Positions 15,714 to 25,361 of a stretch of DNA of 64,000 nt are shown here, piece after piece. A program made the position numbers and the translations under genes. Position 1 is the first letter of the stretch; each line of letters opens with the position of its first letter. The stretch covers positions 372,001 to 436,000 of the forward strand of contig NZ_JASNWE010000005.1 in NCBI RefSeq assembly GCF_030283145.1, read 5' to 3'. Under the pieces are notes generated by a model. It was given only the letters and a program-made list of their open reading frames with translations. It was not told where the DNA came from and did not search any database. The DNA comes from Actinomadura xylanilytica (GTDB taxonomy: Bacteria; Actinomycetota; Actinomycetes; Streptosporangiales; Streptosporangiaceae).

Positions 15714-16688
15714 GTGACTTTGAACAGCCCCCCGCTCTGTCCAAGGCTTCTGCGGCCCTTCGCGCTCGACCCGCACCGGATCGCGCCCGACAAGACCGGT
15801 CATGCTCTGTTCGCCCTGGGCGATCCCGAGATCCGGCACCGGCTCGAAACCGTGGTCGGCTCGTTCGCGACCGGTTACAACGCCGCGCTCGCCGTCCGCC
15901 GAGGGCCCCTCGACCTCGGCGCGGTCCCACACGAACTGCGGGGCTTCGCGCACGAGGGCGCGGCGATGAGCCGGACGCTGCTGGACCTCATGACGCTGTC
16001 CCGCGGGCGGGGCCTGAACGACCTGCTCGCCGGATCCGGCCGCCGCTACCTCCACCTCATCGACGTGGGCGCGGGGTGGGCGTTCGCCCGGCTGCGCGTC
16101 CGGCCCTGGCGCGGGATCAAGGACGGCACCGGGCTGTCGCGCTGGCTCGCCTGGGACGGATGGGGCTTCCACCAGGCCTACTTCCACCCCGAGACGGTGT
16201 TCGCCCGGCAGCGGATCGAGCGCGCGGCGCGCGGCGCGGTCCGCCCCGTCCGCGACCAGGGGATCGGGCGCGCGCTGTGGTTCCACACCTGCGCCGACCC
16301 CGCGCACATCGCGCGGATCATCGGCGCGTTCCCCGCGGAACGGCGCGCGGACGTGTGGGCGGGGATCGGGCTGGCGGCCGTCTACACCGGCGCGCAGCCG
16401 CCCGAGGTGCTCGCCCGGCTCTCCGATGCTGCCGCCGGCCACCGTGACCACCTCGCCCAGGGTGCGGCCTTCGCCGCCAAGGCGCACGTGCTGTCGGGCG
16501 AGGTGCCCGACCACTGCGAGCCGGCCGCGCTGGCGCTGTGCGGGGTCCCGGTCAAGGTCGCGGCGGGATGGACCGACGCGGCCCTCGCCGAGGCGACCGG
16601 CCGGGGCGACGGCGTCGCCGCCTACCAGTTCTGGCGGGCCCGGATCCGGAACGCGTGGCAGAACCAGAGCGGCGGTGTCCCGACATGA
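15714..16688 (+). CDS. unbL: Enediyne biosynthesis protein UnbL (DUF1702, SgcE3-like)
   Basis: The product is 324 aa with GTG start and GGAGG at ideal spacing. It belongs to the DUF1702 family, found almost exclusively in enediyne clusters as the first gene of the conserved cassette. Visible family blocks are the MTLSRGRGLNDLLAG region, RVRPWRGIKDGTGLSRWLAW, WDGWGFHQAYFHPE and a C-terminal YQFWRARIRNAW. Its biochemical role is undefined; cassette genes of this type are required together with PKSE for enediyne core formation. No membrane segment or signal peptide is evident, so it is probably cytoplasmic. Its TGA overlaps the UnbV ATG, so the two are translationally coupled. Confidence 0.93.
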   Translation: MTLNSPPLCPRLLRPFALDPHRIAPDKTGHALFALGDPEIRHRLETVVGSFATGYNAALAVRRGPLDLGAVPHELRGFAHEGAAMSRTLLDLMTLSRGRGLNDLLAGSGRRYLHLIDVGAGWAFARLRVRPWRGIKDGTGLSRWLAWDGWGFHQAYFHPETVFARQRIERAARGAVRPVRDQGIGRALWFHTCADPAHIARIIGAFPAERRADVWAGIGLAAVYTGAQPPEVLARLSDAAAGHRDHLAQGAAFAAKAHVLSGEVPDHCEPAALALCGVPVKVAAGWTDAALAEATGRGDGVAAYQFWRARIRNAWQNQSGGVPT

Positions 16689-18652
16689 TCGGTGGCCTGC
16701 GCACCCGGCTGGTGCAGATCCTCTCGATCGCGCTGCTTCTCGTGGCCTGGTACACGGCGGCCCTGCCGTCCGAGTCCTCGAGCGAGAACGCGCGGCTCGC
16801 ACAGCGCTTCTCGTTCGCCAAGGTCGCGCTCAACGGCACGGGCCCGCAGCGGATCGCCCGCCCGGTGGCCCCCGCCTACCAGCACATCCAGCACTGGATC
16901 TCGGCGGTCGGCGCCGCGGTGGCGCTGGCCGACGTCGACGGCAACGGGCGGGCCGACGACGTGTGCCTGGTCGACCCGCGCGACGACTCGGTGACGCTCG
17001 CTCCGGCGCCCGGGACGGGGCGTCGGATGCCGCCGATCCGGCTGACGCCGGCCGGGCTGCCCTACGACGCGACCATGGCGCCGATGGTCTGCACCCCCGG
17101 CGACTTCAACGAGGACGGCCGCACCGATCTGCTGGTCTCCTACTGGGGACGTTCACCGGTGCTGTTCCTGCGCACGCCGGTGGCGCTCGGCGATCCGGGT
17201 GCCTTCACCGCCCAGGAGCTGGTGAGGCCGTCCCAGGTGTGGAACACCGACGCGGTCTCGGTGGCCGACGTCGACGGCGACGGGCACAGCGACATCATCG
17301 TGGGCAACTACTTCCCCGACCGCGCCCGCGTGCTCGACGTCCACGCGCGCCAGCGCGAGCTGGTCATGCAGCGGTCCATGTCCGCGGCCTACAACGGCGG
17401 GCCCAACAGGGTGCTGCTGTGGCGGTCCGGGCAGGGCGGCGCGCGCCCGTCGGCCTCCTACACCGAGGTCCCCGAACCGTTCGGCGACCGGGAGGGCCAG
17501 GGGTGGACGCTGGCGGTCGGCGCCCAGGACCTCGATCGCGACGGCCTTCCGGAGCTCTACTTCGCCAACGACTTCGGGCCCGACCGGCTCTTCCAGAACC
17601 TCTCCCGCCCGGGAAGGGTGCGGTTCCGGCTCGTCCAGGGCCGGCGGCACCTGACCACGCCGAAGTCGAAGGTGCTCGGCAAGGACTCGTTCAAGGGCAT
17701 GGGGGTGGCGTTCGCCGACCTCAACGGCGACACGGTGCCCGACATGCTGGTCAGCAACATCACCGAGACGTACGGGCTGCTGGAGAGCAACTTCGCCTGG
17801 ATGAGCCGGGGCCGGCGGATCCTGCGCGGCGACGTCGTCGAGTACGACGACCACAGCGAGCCGCTCGGCCTGTCCCGCAGCGGCTGGGGCTGGGACATCA
17901 AGGCGGGCGACTTCGCCGGCGACGGCAGCACCCAGATCGTCCAGGCGACCGGGTTCGTCAAGGGCAGGGTCGATCGCTGGCCCCAGCTGCAAGAGCTGGC
18001 GATGACCAACGACGACCTGCTGGCGCACCCCGCGATGTGGCCCGACTTCCGTCCCGGCGAGGACGATGTCTCAGGCGACGACCACGATCCCTTCTTCGTC
18101 CGGGGGACCGACGGCCGCTACCACGACATCTCCGCGCGGCTCGGCGTGGACGACTCGAGCGTGACCCGCGGCATCGGGCTGGCCGACATCGACCATGACG
18201 GCAGGCTCGACTACGCGATCGCCAACCAGTGGGGCCGGTCGTACCTCTTCCGCAACACCAGGACGAACCGTCCCCCCTACCTGGGGCTGCGGCTGGTGCG
18301 CCCGGCCGGAGGCTGCGCCGCCGGAACCGCTCGTCCGGCCGGGACGGGCACCCCGGGCACGGCGGGCACGGCAGGCGGCGGCGCGGTGACGCCCGCGGTC
18401 GGCGCCGCGGCCGAGCTGCACGGCGGCACGAAGGGCGTGCGGGTGGGGCAGGTCTACCCGACCAACGGGCACGCCGGGGCCTCCTCGCCCGAGCTGCTCT
18501 TCGGCCTGGAGCGCGGAACGGCGTCGGTGCCGGTCACGCTGTCCTGGCGGGACGCCTGCGGTGTCCGCCGTACCGGCGACGTCCGGCCCACCCCGGGCTG
18601 GCACACCCTCCTGTTGAACTCCGACGGCTCGATCCGGGAGATGACCCCGTGA
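16685..18652 (+). CDS. unbV: Enediyne biosynthesis protein UnbV (FG-GAP/VCBS repeats, ASPIC-UnbV domain)
   Basis: This 655-aa exported or membrane-anchored protein has an N-terminal hydrophobic segment (ILSIALLLVAWYTAAL) at residues ~11-26. A beta-propeller-like region follows with at least six DxDxDG-type calcium-binding/FG-GAP motifs (DVDGNGRADD, DFNEDGRTD, DVDGDGHSD, DLDRDGLPE, DLNGDTVPD, DIDHDGRLD). The C-terminus is the ASPIC/UnbV domain (YPTNGHAGASSPELLFGL), the Pfam family named after this gene. A Gly/Thr/Ala-rich low-complexity insert splits the start of that domain. It is the second cassette gene, overlapping UnbL by ATGA and UnbU by GTGA. The exact function is unknown although the gene is conserved in enediyne producers. 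Confidence 0.95.
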   Translation: MIGGLRTRLVQILSIALLLVAWYTAALPSESSSENARLAQRFSFAKVALNGTGPQRIARPVAPAYQHIQHWISAVGAAVALADVDGNGRADDVCLVDPRDDSVTLAPAPGTGRRMPPIRLTPAGLPYDATMAPMVCTPGDFNEDGRTDLLVSYWGRSPVLFLRTPVALGDPGAFTAQELVRPSQVWNTDAVSVADVDGDGHSDIIVGNYFPDRARVLDVHARQRELVMQRSMSAAYNGGPNRVLLWRSGQGGARPSASYTEVPEPFGDREGQGWTLAVGAQDLDRDGLPELYFANDFGPDRLFQNLSRPGRVRFRLVQGRRHLTTPKSKVLGKDSFKGMGVAFADLNGDTVPDMLVSNITETYGLLESNFAWMSRGRRILRGDVVEYDDHSEPLGLSRSGWGWDIKAGDFAGDGSTQIVQATGFVKGRVDRWPQLQELAMTNDDLLAHPAMWPDFRPGEDDVSGDDHDPFFVRGTDGRYHDISARLGVDDSSVTRGIGLADIDHDGRLDYAIANQWGRSYLFRNTRTNRPPYLGLRLVRPAGGCAAGTARPAGTGTPGTAGTAGGGAVTPAVGAAAELHGGTKGVRVGQVYPTNGHAGASSPELLFGLERGTASVPVTLSWRDACGVRRTGDVRPTPGWHTLLLNSDGSIREMTP

Positions 18653-19725
18653 GCTCAGCGACCACGCCCACCACGGCACCGCCCGCCGCGCGGCCGGCCA
18701 AGGACCCGCGCCTCATCGCGCTGCGCCGGTTCGCGCTCTCCATCACGGTGTTCACCGTGCTCGGGCACACCGTGCTCGGATTCGAGCAGGCGTACGCCAC
18801 ACCGCTCGCCGCGCTCGCCGCGGCCTACGTGCTGGAGCTCGGCCTGGAGGCGCTGGACGCCTGGGCGGCGCAGCGCCCGCGCAAGTTCGCCGGCGGCCCG
18901 CGGGCGCTGATGGAGTTCCTGCTCCCCGCGCACATCACCGCGCTGGCCTGCGCGATGCTGCTCTACGCCAACAGCAGGCTCGGGCCGGTGGTCCTCGCCG
19001 TGGCCGTCGGGATCACCTCCAAGTACCTGATCCGGATCCGGATCAACGGCAAGGTCCGGCACGTGATGAACCCGTCCAACCTGGGCATCGCGGTCGTGCT
19101 GGTGCTCTTCCCGTGGGTCGGGATCGCGCCGCCCTACCAGTTCACCGAGTGGATCGGCGGGGCGCTCGACTGGGTCGTCCCGGCGCTGATCCTGGTCTCG
19201 GGCACGATGCTGAACGCGATGCTGACCAAGAAGGTGCCGCTGATCCTGGGCTGGGTGGGCGGGTTCGCCCTCCAGGCGGTCGTCCGCACGACGGTCGAGG
19301 GCACCGCGACGGCCAGCGCGCTGCTGGCCATGACCGGGGTCGCCTTCGTGCTCTTCACCAACTACATGATCACCGACCCGGGCACCACCCCGTTCCGGCC
19401 GCGCAACCAGTTCTGGTTCGGCGCGGCCACGGCCGGCGTCTACGGGCTGCTGGTCGCCGTCCACGTGGTCTACGGCCTGTTCTTCGCGCTGGTCATCGTG
19501 TGCGCCCTGCGCGCGTTCGCCCTCGGCGCGCAGTCAGCCCGGCGGCGCGTCGGCGAGCCCGCCGCACCGGTGCCTCCGCCGGAGCACCAGGCGCGGGCCG
19601 TGCCGGACGCTCCGGCGGACGGGGCCGAAGCGGACGGAGCGAAAGGGGCGAAGGGAACGGCCGGGGCGGCTGACGGGCCGTCCCCCGAGCCGGCGCGCGC
19701 GGCCTCGTCCGATGAGGCGCGATGA
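18649..19725 (+). CDS. unbU: Enediyne biosynthesis membrane protein UnbU
   Basis: The product is 358 aa with about seven to nine transmembrane helices between residues 25 and 285. It contains NGKVRHVMNPSNLGIAVVLV and TNYMITDPGTTPFRPRNQ, hallmarks of UnbU and distantly of RnfD-type membrane subunits. The last ~70 residues form a charged Ala/Pro/Glu-rich, probably disordered tail. The GTG start overlaps the UnbV stop and the gene ends inside the PKSE start codon (ATGA). In enediyne clusters UnbU always accompanies UnbL and UnbV; resemblance to RnfD suggests a redox or membrane-handling role, but no activity is established. Confidence 0.95.
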   Translation: MSSATTPTTAPPAARPAKDPRLIALRRFALSITVFTVLGHTVLGFEQAYATPLAALAAAYVLELGLEALDAWAAQRPRKFAGGPRALMEFLLPAHITALACAMLLYANSRLGPVVLAVAVGITSKYLIRIRINGKVRHVMNPSNLGIAVVLVLFPWVGIAPPYQFTEWIGGALDWVVPALILVSGTMLNAMLTKKVPLILGWVGGFALQAVVRTTVEGTATASALLAMTGVAFVLFTNYMITDPGTTPFRPRNQFWFGAATAGVYGLLVAVHVVYGLFFALVIVCALRAFALGAQSARRRVGEPAAPVPPPEHQARAVPDAPADGAEADGAKGAKGTAGAADGPSPEPARAASSDEAR

Positions 19726-22700
19726 CCCCGGCGGGGGAGGCCCCCGGCACGATCGCGATCGTCGGCGCGGGGTGCCGGTATCCCGACGCCGCCGGCCCCG
19801 AACGGCTGTGGGAGACGGTGCTCGCCGGACGGCGGGCCTTCCGGCCGATCCCGCCCGAGCGGCTCGACCTCGGCGACTACGGGGGCGGCGGGCCCGACTC
19901 GACGTACGTGCGGTCCGCGGCGGTACTGGAGGACTGGACGTTCGACCGGGCGGCCCACCGCGTCCCCGGCGCCGCGTACCGGGTCACCGACCCCACGCAC
20001 TGGCTGGCCCTGGAGGTGGCCGCAGAGACCCTGGCCGCCGCGGGCTTCCCCCAAGGGCGCGGGCTCGACGGCGAACGCGCCGGCGTCGTGCTGGGCAACA
20101 CCCTCACCGGAGAGTTCAGCCGCGCGTCGCTGCTGCGGCTGCGCTGGCCGTACGTCCGGAGGGTGGTCCAGGACGCCCTTACGGCGGAGGGCTGGGCCGG
20201 CAGGGACCTCGGCGGCTTGATGGCGCGGCTCGAACGGCGGTTCAAGGAGCCCTTCCCCGAGCCGACGGACGAGACCCTGGTGGGCGGCCTGGCCAACGCC
20301 ATCGCGGGACGTGTCTGCAACCACTTCGACCTGCGCGGCGGCGGCTACACCGTCGACGGCGCCTGCTCGTCCTCGCTGCTCGCGGTGACGGCGGCGTGCG
20401 CCGCGCTGGTGGATGGCGACCTCGACTTCGCGCTCGCAGGCGGCGTCGACCTGAGCCTCGACCCGTTCGAGCTCGTCGGGTTCGCGCGGATCGGGGCGCT
20501 GGCGACGTCCGCGATGCGGATCTACGACGCGCGCGCGACGGGGTTCCTCCCCGGCGAGGGCTGTGGGATGGTCGCGCTGATGCGGGCCGGCGACGCGGTC
20601 GCCGCCGGGCACCGGCCGCTGGCGCTGATCCGGGGCTGGGGCGTGTCCTCCGACGGGCGGGGCGGTCTGACCAGGCCCGAGCGCGCCGGGCAGATGCTCG
20701 CGATGCGCCGGGCGTACGCGCGGGCGGGATTCGGGCCCGAGACCGTCGCGCTGTTCGAGGGGCACGGCACCGGCACCGAGGTCGGCGACCGGACCGAGAT
20801 CGGCGCGCTGATCGAGGTCCAGGGCGGTCGGCGGCGGCTGCCCCCGGCGGCGCTCGGCTCCGTCAAGGCCAACATCGGGCACACCAAGGCCGCGGCCGGC
20901 GCGGCCGGGCTGATCAAGGCGGCGCTCGCGCTGCACCATCAGGTCGTCCCGCCGACCGTCGGATGCGTCGACGCGCACGAGTCGCTGCGCGGCTCCGGGA
21001 CGCCGCTGCGCATCGTCCGGGAGGCGGCGCCGTGGCCCGATGCGCCGATGCGGGCCGGGGTGAGCGCCGTGGGGTTCGGCGGCATCAACACCCATGTCGT
21101 GCTGGAGGCCGCGGTCCCGCGCCGCGCCCGCGGGCTGTCGGTCCGCGAGCGGCGCCTGGCCCGGCGGAGCCTCGACGCCGAGGTCTTCGCCTTCACCGCC
21201 GACACGCCCGCCGACCTCGCCGCGGCGCTGGAGCGCGCGGCGGCCCGCGCCGACGGGATGTCCGAGGCCGAGCACATCGACATGGCCGCCGCCCTCGCCG
21301 AGTCCGGCGCGCACGCCGCGCCGCCGTTCCGCGCGGCGGTGGTCGCCGGCGACCCCGGCGAGCTGGCGCGCCGCGCCCGCCGGGCCGCGGCGCTGCTCGG
21401 CGGGTCCGACTGGCCCGGCCTGGTCGCCGGTCCGGGCGTCTACCTGGGACGCGGCGCCGCGGGCCGGGTCGGCCTGCTGTTCCCAGGCCAGGGAGCCCCG
21501 GTGCGGACGGGGGCCGGAGCCCTCGGTGTGCTGCTACCCGATCTGGGCGGCCCGCCCATCGGCGCCCCGGCCGGGGAAGGGGGTGCGGGCACTGCCGTGG
21601 CCCAGCCCGCCGTCTTCCGGACCTCGATGGCCGGGCTGCACTGGCTCGCCAGGATCGGGGTCGACGCGGTGGCCGCGGCCGGGCACAGCCTCGGCGAGAT
21701 CACCGCGCTGTGCTGGGCGGGTGCGCTCGCCGAGGACGCGGCGCTCGACCTGGTGACGGCCCGGGGACGGATCATGGCCGAGACCGGCGCCCCCGGAACG
21801 GGCATGGTCTCGCTCGCCGCCCCGCCCGCCGCCGTCGCCGAGCTGATCGCCGGTACCGGGCTGGTGATCGCGGCCGACAACGGGGCCGCGCAGGTCGCCG
21901 CCGGGCCGCTCGCCGCCGTCGAGGAGGTCCTCGGCCGCGCCCGCCGCGCCGGGGTGGCGGCCCGTCGGCTGGACGTCAGCCACGCCTTCCACACCCCCGC
22001 CGTCGCCGCCGCGCGGCCGGAGTTCGCCCGGCTGCTGCGCGGCGTCCGGACCGGCCCGCTGCGGCGGCGGGTGCACTCCACGGTCACCGGCGCCGTCCTC
22101 GCCGCCGACCATGACCTGCGCGGGCTGCTCGCCGACCAGATCACCGGGCCGGTCCGGTTCCGGGCCGCGCTGGAGGCGCTCGCGGACGGCTGCGACCTGC
22201 TGGTCGAGTGCGGTCCGGGCCAGACGCTCACCGCCTTGGCGGCGGCGGTCACCGGCGTCCCGGTGATCGCGCTCGACGCGGGCGCCGAGTCGGCCGAGCC
22301 GGTCGCGCGGGCGACCGGTGCGCTGTTCGCGGCTGGAGCGGTCGGCGACCTCAAGGCGCTGTTCGCCGAGCGCTTCCACCGTCCGTTCGACCTGGAACGC
22401 CCGCCGCGCTTCCTCGCCAACCCGTGCGAGAGCGCCCCGCGGCTCCCCGCCGAGCCGGAGCACGCAGCCCCCGCCGCTGCACACGGAACGGCCCGTGAGG
22501 AGCCTGAGGACGACGGGCCGGGGGTGGGGACAGGCGTTGATCCGGGCATCCGGACAGGCGACGCGCTGGACGTGGTGCGCGCCCTGGTCGCCGAGGTCCT
22601 CGAACTGCCGGTCGAGATGGTCGGCGACCATGACGCGCTGCTCGGCGACCTTCATCTGAACTCCCTCAGGAGCACGCAGCTCGCGGTCGAGGCGGCCGTG

Positions 22701-25361
22701 CGCTTCGGGCGCGCGGTACCGTCCGCGCCGCCGCCCCTCGCCACCGCGACCGTCGCCGACCTGGCCGCGGTCGTCGCGGCACTGCCGGAAGCCGAGCGGT
22801 CCGCGGGGCCGGGCGGCGGCGTGCCCGCGGGCGTCGCCGAGTGGCACCGGGTCCTGACCGGCGTCCCGTCCCCGGTTCGGCCGGACGGGCAGAGGCCGCC
22901 GCGCGACTGGCGGATCTCGGGGGAAGGGCCGCTGCGTTCCGCCGTCGAGCCCCTGCTGGACGTCGCCGCCGGGGCTCCGCCCGCCATGGTGGTGTTCCTG
23001 CCCGAAGACCCTGATGACCGGGCGGCCGAATGGCTCGTGGGGGCGGCGTCGAGCGCGGTCGGGTCCGGTGTGCCGCTGACCGTGGTGGACCTCGGCGACA
23101 CCGCGCCGGGATTCGTCGGCACGCTCGCCCAGGAGCACCCCGGCCTCGACTTCCGGTGGATCGGCGTCGCGTCTGCGAGGTCCGCCGCCGCGACCGCCGC
23201 GGCGCTGGCCGGCACGTGGCGGGGGCACGCCGAGATCGTGATCGATGCGGCGGGACGGACGTGCGAGACGACCTACCGTCCCGCGCCGTCCCGGCCGGAC
23301 GGGCCGCCCCTCGCCCCCGGCGACGTCCTCCTGGTCACCGGCGGGGCCCGGGGGATCGGCCTGGAGACCGCCGCCTTCCTCGGCGAGCGCTGGGGGGTGC
23401 GGCTCGCCCTCGTCGGACGGGGCGAGCCCGCACACGATGCCGGGCTCCGCGCGAACCTGGCCCGGCTGGACGGAGCCGGGACGGCGTTCCAGTACGAGTC
23501 CGCCGACGTGACCGACCCCGCGGCGGTGCGGGCCGCGATCGGGCGCTTCACCGCGAGGCTCGGCCCCGTACGGGGAGTCGTGCACGGCAGCGCCGTCAAC
23601 CGGCCCGCCCGCTTCACCGACCTCGACGCGGCGGACTTCGCCGAGCACGCCGCTCCCAAGCATCACGGGTTGCGCACCCTGCTCGGCGCCCTCGACCGCG
23701 GCGCGCTCCGGCTGCTGATCACCCACGGTTCGGTGATCGGCCGGTTCGGCCTGCCCGGCGAGGCCCACTACGCCCTCGCCAACGGCCGCCAGCGCGAACT
23801 CGCCCGGGTGCTGGCCCGGGAGCTTCCCCGCTGCCGGGTCCGCAACGTCGACTGGACGGCCTGGTCCGGCGCCGGGATGGGCGAACGCCTCGACGTGCTC
23901 GACGCCCTGACCAGCGCGGGCGTCACGCCGCTGCCGGTCGAGGCGGGCGTGCGGCTCCTCGCGGAGATCGCGGAGTCCGCGGCGGGAGGACCCACGGTCC
24001 TGGCGACCGGCCGCCTTCCGCAACTCGACGACGCCGCGCGGGAGACCACCGTGCAAGAGACCGCGGCGCAGGAGACCACCGGTGTCCCGGTGCGCGTGCG
24101 GACGCGCACGCCCGGAGTCGAGCTGGTCATCGAGACCGGGCTGAGCCTGCGGGACGCCCCCCACCTGGCCGATCACCGCATCGACGGGATGGTGGTCCTC
24201 CCCGCGGTGAGCGCGCTGGAGATGATGGCCGAGGCCGCCGTGATGCTCACCGGCGAGCGTCGCGCGGGCATCGCCGACGGCCGCTTCGATCGTCCGGTCA
24301 TCGTCCCGGAGGAGGGCGCCCGGACGCTTCGGGTGTGCGCGCTCGCCGAGGAGGGCGGCGGTGTGCGGATCGTGCTGCGCAGCGATGAGACCGACTTCGC
24401 GGTCGACCACTTCTCCGGCACCGTCACCGGCGCCGGGGAGCCGCCCAAGGTTCCGCGCCGGCACGGCGGCGTTCCGCCTCACGACGGCCGGACGCTGTAC
24501 GGGCCGACGTTCTTCCACGGCCCATGCTTCCAGCGGCTGCTGCGCTACGAGCACCTGGACGCCACCTCGTGCACCGCGTTGCTCAGCGGAGACCGTCCGG
24601 AGGGGCCGGCGGGCGCGGTCCTCGGTGACGTCGCACGCAACGACGCCTCCGTCCACGTCCTACAGGCGTGCGTCCCGCATCGGCGGCTGCTGCCCGTCGG
24701 CTGCGACCACTTCGCCGTGCACGGCGACCACGACGGGGGAGGCGGGCTCGTCCTGGACGCGGTCGAACGATCGCACGACGGCGACGACTACACCTACGAC
24801 GTGGTGCTCGGTGACGGCGCGGGGGAACCCCTCCTGAGCTGGACCGGGCTGCGCCTGCGCGACACCGGGCCGCTCCAGCTCGCTCCCCGTCTGGAGCCCG
24901 TCCTCGTCGGCCCCTACCTGCAAGGAAGTCTCCGCGCCCTGCTGCCCGGCGCGAACCTCCGCCTCACCGTGAACTACGCTGGCGCCACCGGGCCGGCGGC
25001 GGAGCCCGGCTGGAACCGCGACGACGCCGGCGGCTTCGCGGTGGCCGTGTCGCCGGGCGGCCTGGTCGCCTGCGACCGGGTCACCGACCGGGCGGACGAT
25101 GCCCGGACCGCGCTGGCGGACCGGCTCGGGAAGCTGACCGATGAGCCCGGCGCGCACGTGCGCAGCCGCCTCCGCACCGTGCAGGAGTGCCTCTCCAAGG
25201 CCGGACGCGGGTCACCGGAGTCCCTCACCGTCCAGGGCGTCTACGAGAACGGGTGGGTGGTCCTGCGCGCGGGCGCGCACGAGGTGGTCTCGGTGGTCCT
25301 CACGATCGGGGGACTGGACGGCCCGATCGCACTCGCGGTGGCCGTGGAGGGACGGACGTGA
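19722..25361 (+). CDS. pksE: Iterative type I enediyne polyketide synthase (PKSE)
   Basis: The product is 1879 aa, the normal length of the PKSE family, with domain order KS-AT-ACP-KR-DH-C-terminal PPTase-like. KS: active-site Cys215 (DGACSSS), His348 (EGHGTGT) and His387 (NIGHTK). AT: Ser656 in GHSLGE. ACP: phosphopantetheine Ser981 in LNSL, within a DHDALLGDLHLNS context. KR: TGGARGIG near 1206 and the YALAN stretch near 1349. DH: HLADHRIDG near 1482. The last ~150 residues carry RLRTVQECLSKAG, resembling the W/KExxxK motif of phosphopantetheinyl transferases that self-activate the ACP. The enzyme makes a linear polyene from malonyl-CoA, the precursor of the enediyne core. A QET-rich linker lies near residue 1445. 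Whether a 9- or 10-membered core results needs phylogeny. Confidence 0.97.
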   Translation: MTPAGEAPGTIAIVGAGCRYPDAAGPERLWETVLAGRRAFRPIPPERLDLGDYGGGGPDSTYVRSAAVLEDWTFDRAAHRVPGAAYRVTDPTHWLALEVAAETLAAAGFPQGRGLDGERAGVVLGNTLTGEFSRASLLRLRWPYVRRVVQDALTAEGWAGRDLGGLMARLERRFKEPFPEPTDETLVGGLANAIAGRVCNHFDLRGGGYTVDGACSSSLLAVTAACAALVDGDLDFALAGGVDLSLDPFELVGFARIGALATSAMRIYDARATGFLPGEGCGMVALMRAGDAVAAGHRPLALIRGWGVSSDGRGGLTRPERAGQMLAMRRAYARAGFGPETVALFEGHGTGTEVGDRTEIGALIEVQGGRRRLPPAALGSVKANIGHTKAAAGAAGLIKAALALHHQVVPPTVGCVDAHESLRGSGTPLRIVREAAPWPDAPMRAGVSAVGFGGINTHVVLEAAVPRRARGLSVRERRLARRSLDAEVFAFTADTPADLAAALERAAARADGMSEAEHIDMAAALAESGAHAAPPFRAAVVAGDPGELARRARRAAALLGGSDWPGLVAGPGVYLGRGAAGRVGLLFPGQGAPVRTGAGALGVLLPDLGGPPIGAPAGEGGAGTAVAQPAVFRTSMAGLHWLARIGVDAVAAAGHSLGEITALCWAGALAEDAALDLVTARGRIMAETGAPGTGMVSLAAPPAAVAELIAGTGLVIAADNGAAQVAAGPLAAVEEVLGRARRAGVAARRLDVSHAFHTPAVAAARPEFARLLRGVRTGPLRRRVHSTVTGAVLAADHDLRGLLADQITGPVRFRAALEALADGCDLLVECGPGQTLTALAAAVTGVPVIALDAGAESAEPVARATGALFAAGAVGDLKALFAERFHRPFDLERPPRFLANPCESAPRLPAEPEHAAPAAAHGTAREEPEDDGPGVGTGVDPGIRTGDALDVVRALVAEVLELPVEMVGDHDALLGDLHLNSLRSTQLAVEAAVRFGRAVPSAPPPLATATVADLAAVVAALPEAERSAGPGGGVPAGVAEWHRVLTGVPSPVRPDGQRPPRDWRISGEGPLRSAVEPLLDVAAGAPPAMVVFLPEDPDDRAAEWLVGAASSAVGSGVPLTVVDLGDTAPGFVGTLAQEHPGLDFRWIGVASARSAAATAAALAGTWRGHAEIVIDAAGRTCETTYRPAPSRPDGPPLAPGDVLLVTGGARGIGLETAAFLGERWGVRLALVGRGEPAHDAGLRANLARLDGAGTAFQYESADVTDPAAVRAAIGRFTARLGPVRGVVHGSAVNRPARFTDLDAADFAEHAAPKHHGLRTLLGALDRGALRLLITHGSVIGRFGLPGEAHYALANGRQRELARVLARELPRCRVRNVDWTAWSGAGMGERLDVLDALTSAGVTPLPVEAGVRLLAEIAESAAGGPTVLATGRLPQLDDAARETTVQETAAQETTGVPVRVRTRTPGVELVIETGLSLRDAPHLADHRIDGMVVLPAVSALEMMAEAAVMLTGERRAGIADGRFDRPVIVPEEGARTLRVCALAEEGGGVRIVLRSDETDFAVDHFSGTVTGAGEPPKVPRRHGGVPPHDGRTLYGPTFFHGPCFQRLLRYEHLDATSCTALLSGDRPEGPAGAVLGDVARNDASVHVLQACVPHRRLLPVGCDHFAVHGDHDGGGGLVLDAVERSHDGDDYTYDVVLGDGAGEPLLSWTGLRLRDTGPLQLAPRLEPVLVGPYLQGSLRALLPGANLRLTVNYAGATGPAAEPGWNRDDAGGFAVAVSPGGLVACDRVTDRADDARTALADRLGKLTDEPGAHVRSRLRTVQECLSKAGRGSPESLTVQGVYENGWVVLRAGAHEVVSVVLTIGGLDGPIALAVAVEGRT

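Noticed and set aside
16426..18198. 590-codon plus-strand frame overlapping UnbV
   Set aside because: Low-complexity Arg/Pro shadow; the UnbV frame carries signal, FG-GAP and ASPIC motifs.
24040..24090. QET-type short repeat in the PKSE linker
   Set aside because: A few imperfect in-frame repeats in an inter-domain linker; consistent with a flexible linker rather than a functional repeat.
21534..24656. Long minus-strand open frame (1040 codons) opposite the PKSE gene
   Set aside because: High-GC antisense shadow: its sequence is Arg/Pro/Gly-rich low complexity and the plus strand encodes intact PKSE domains with all catalytic residues.
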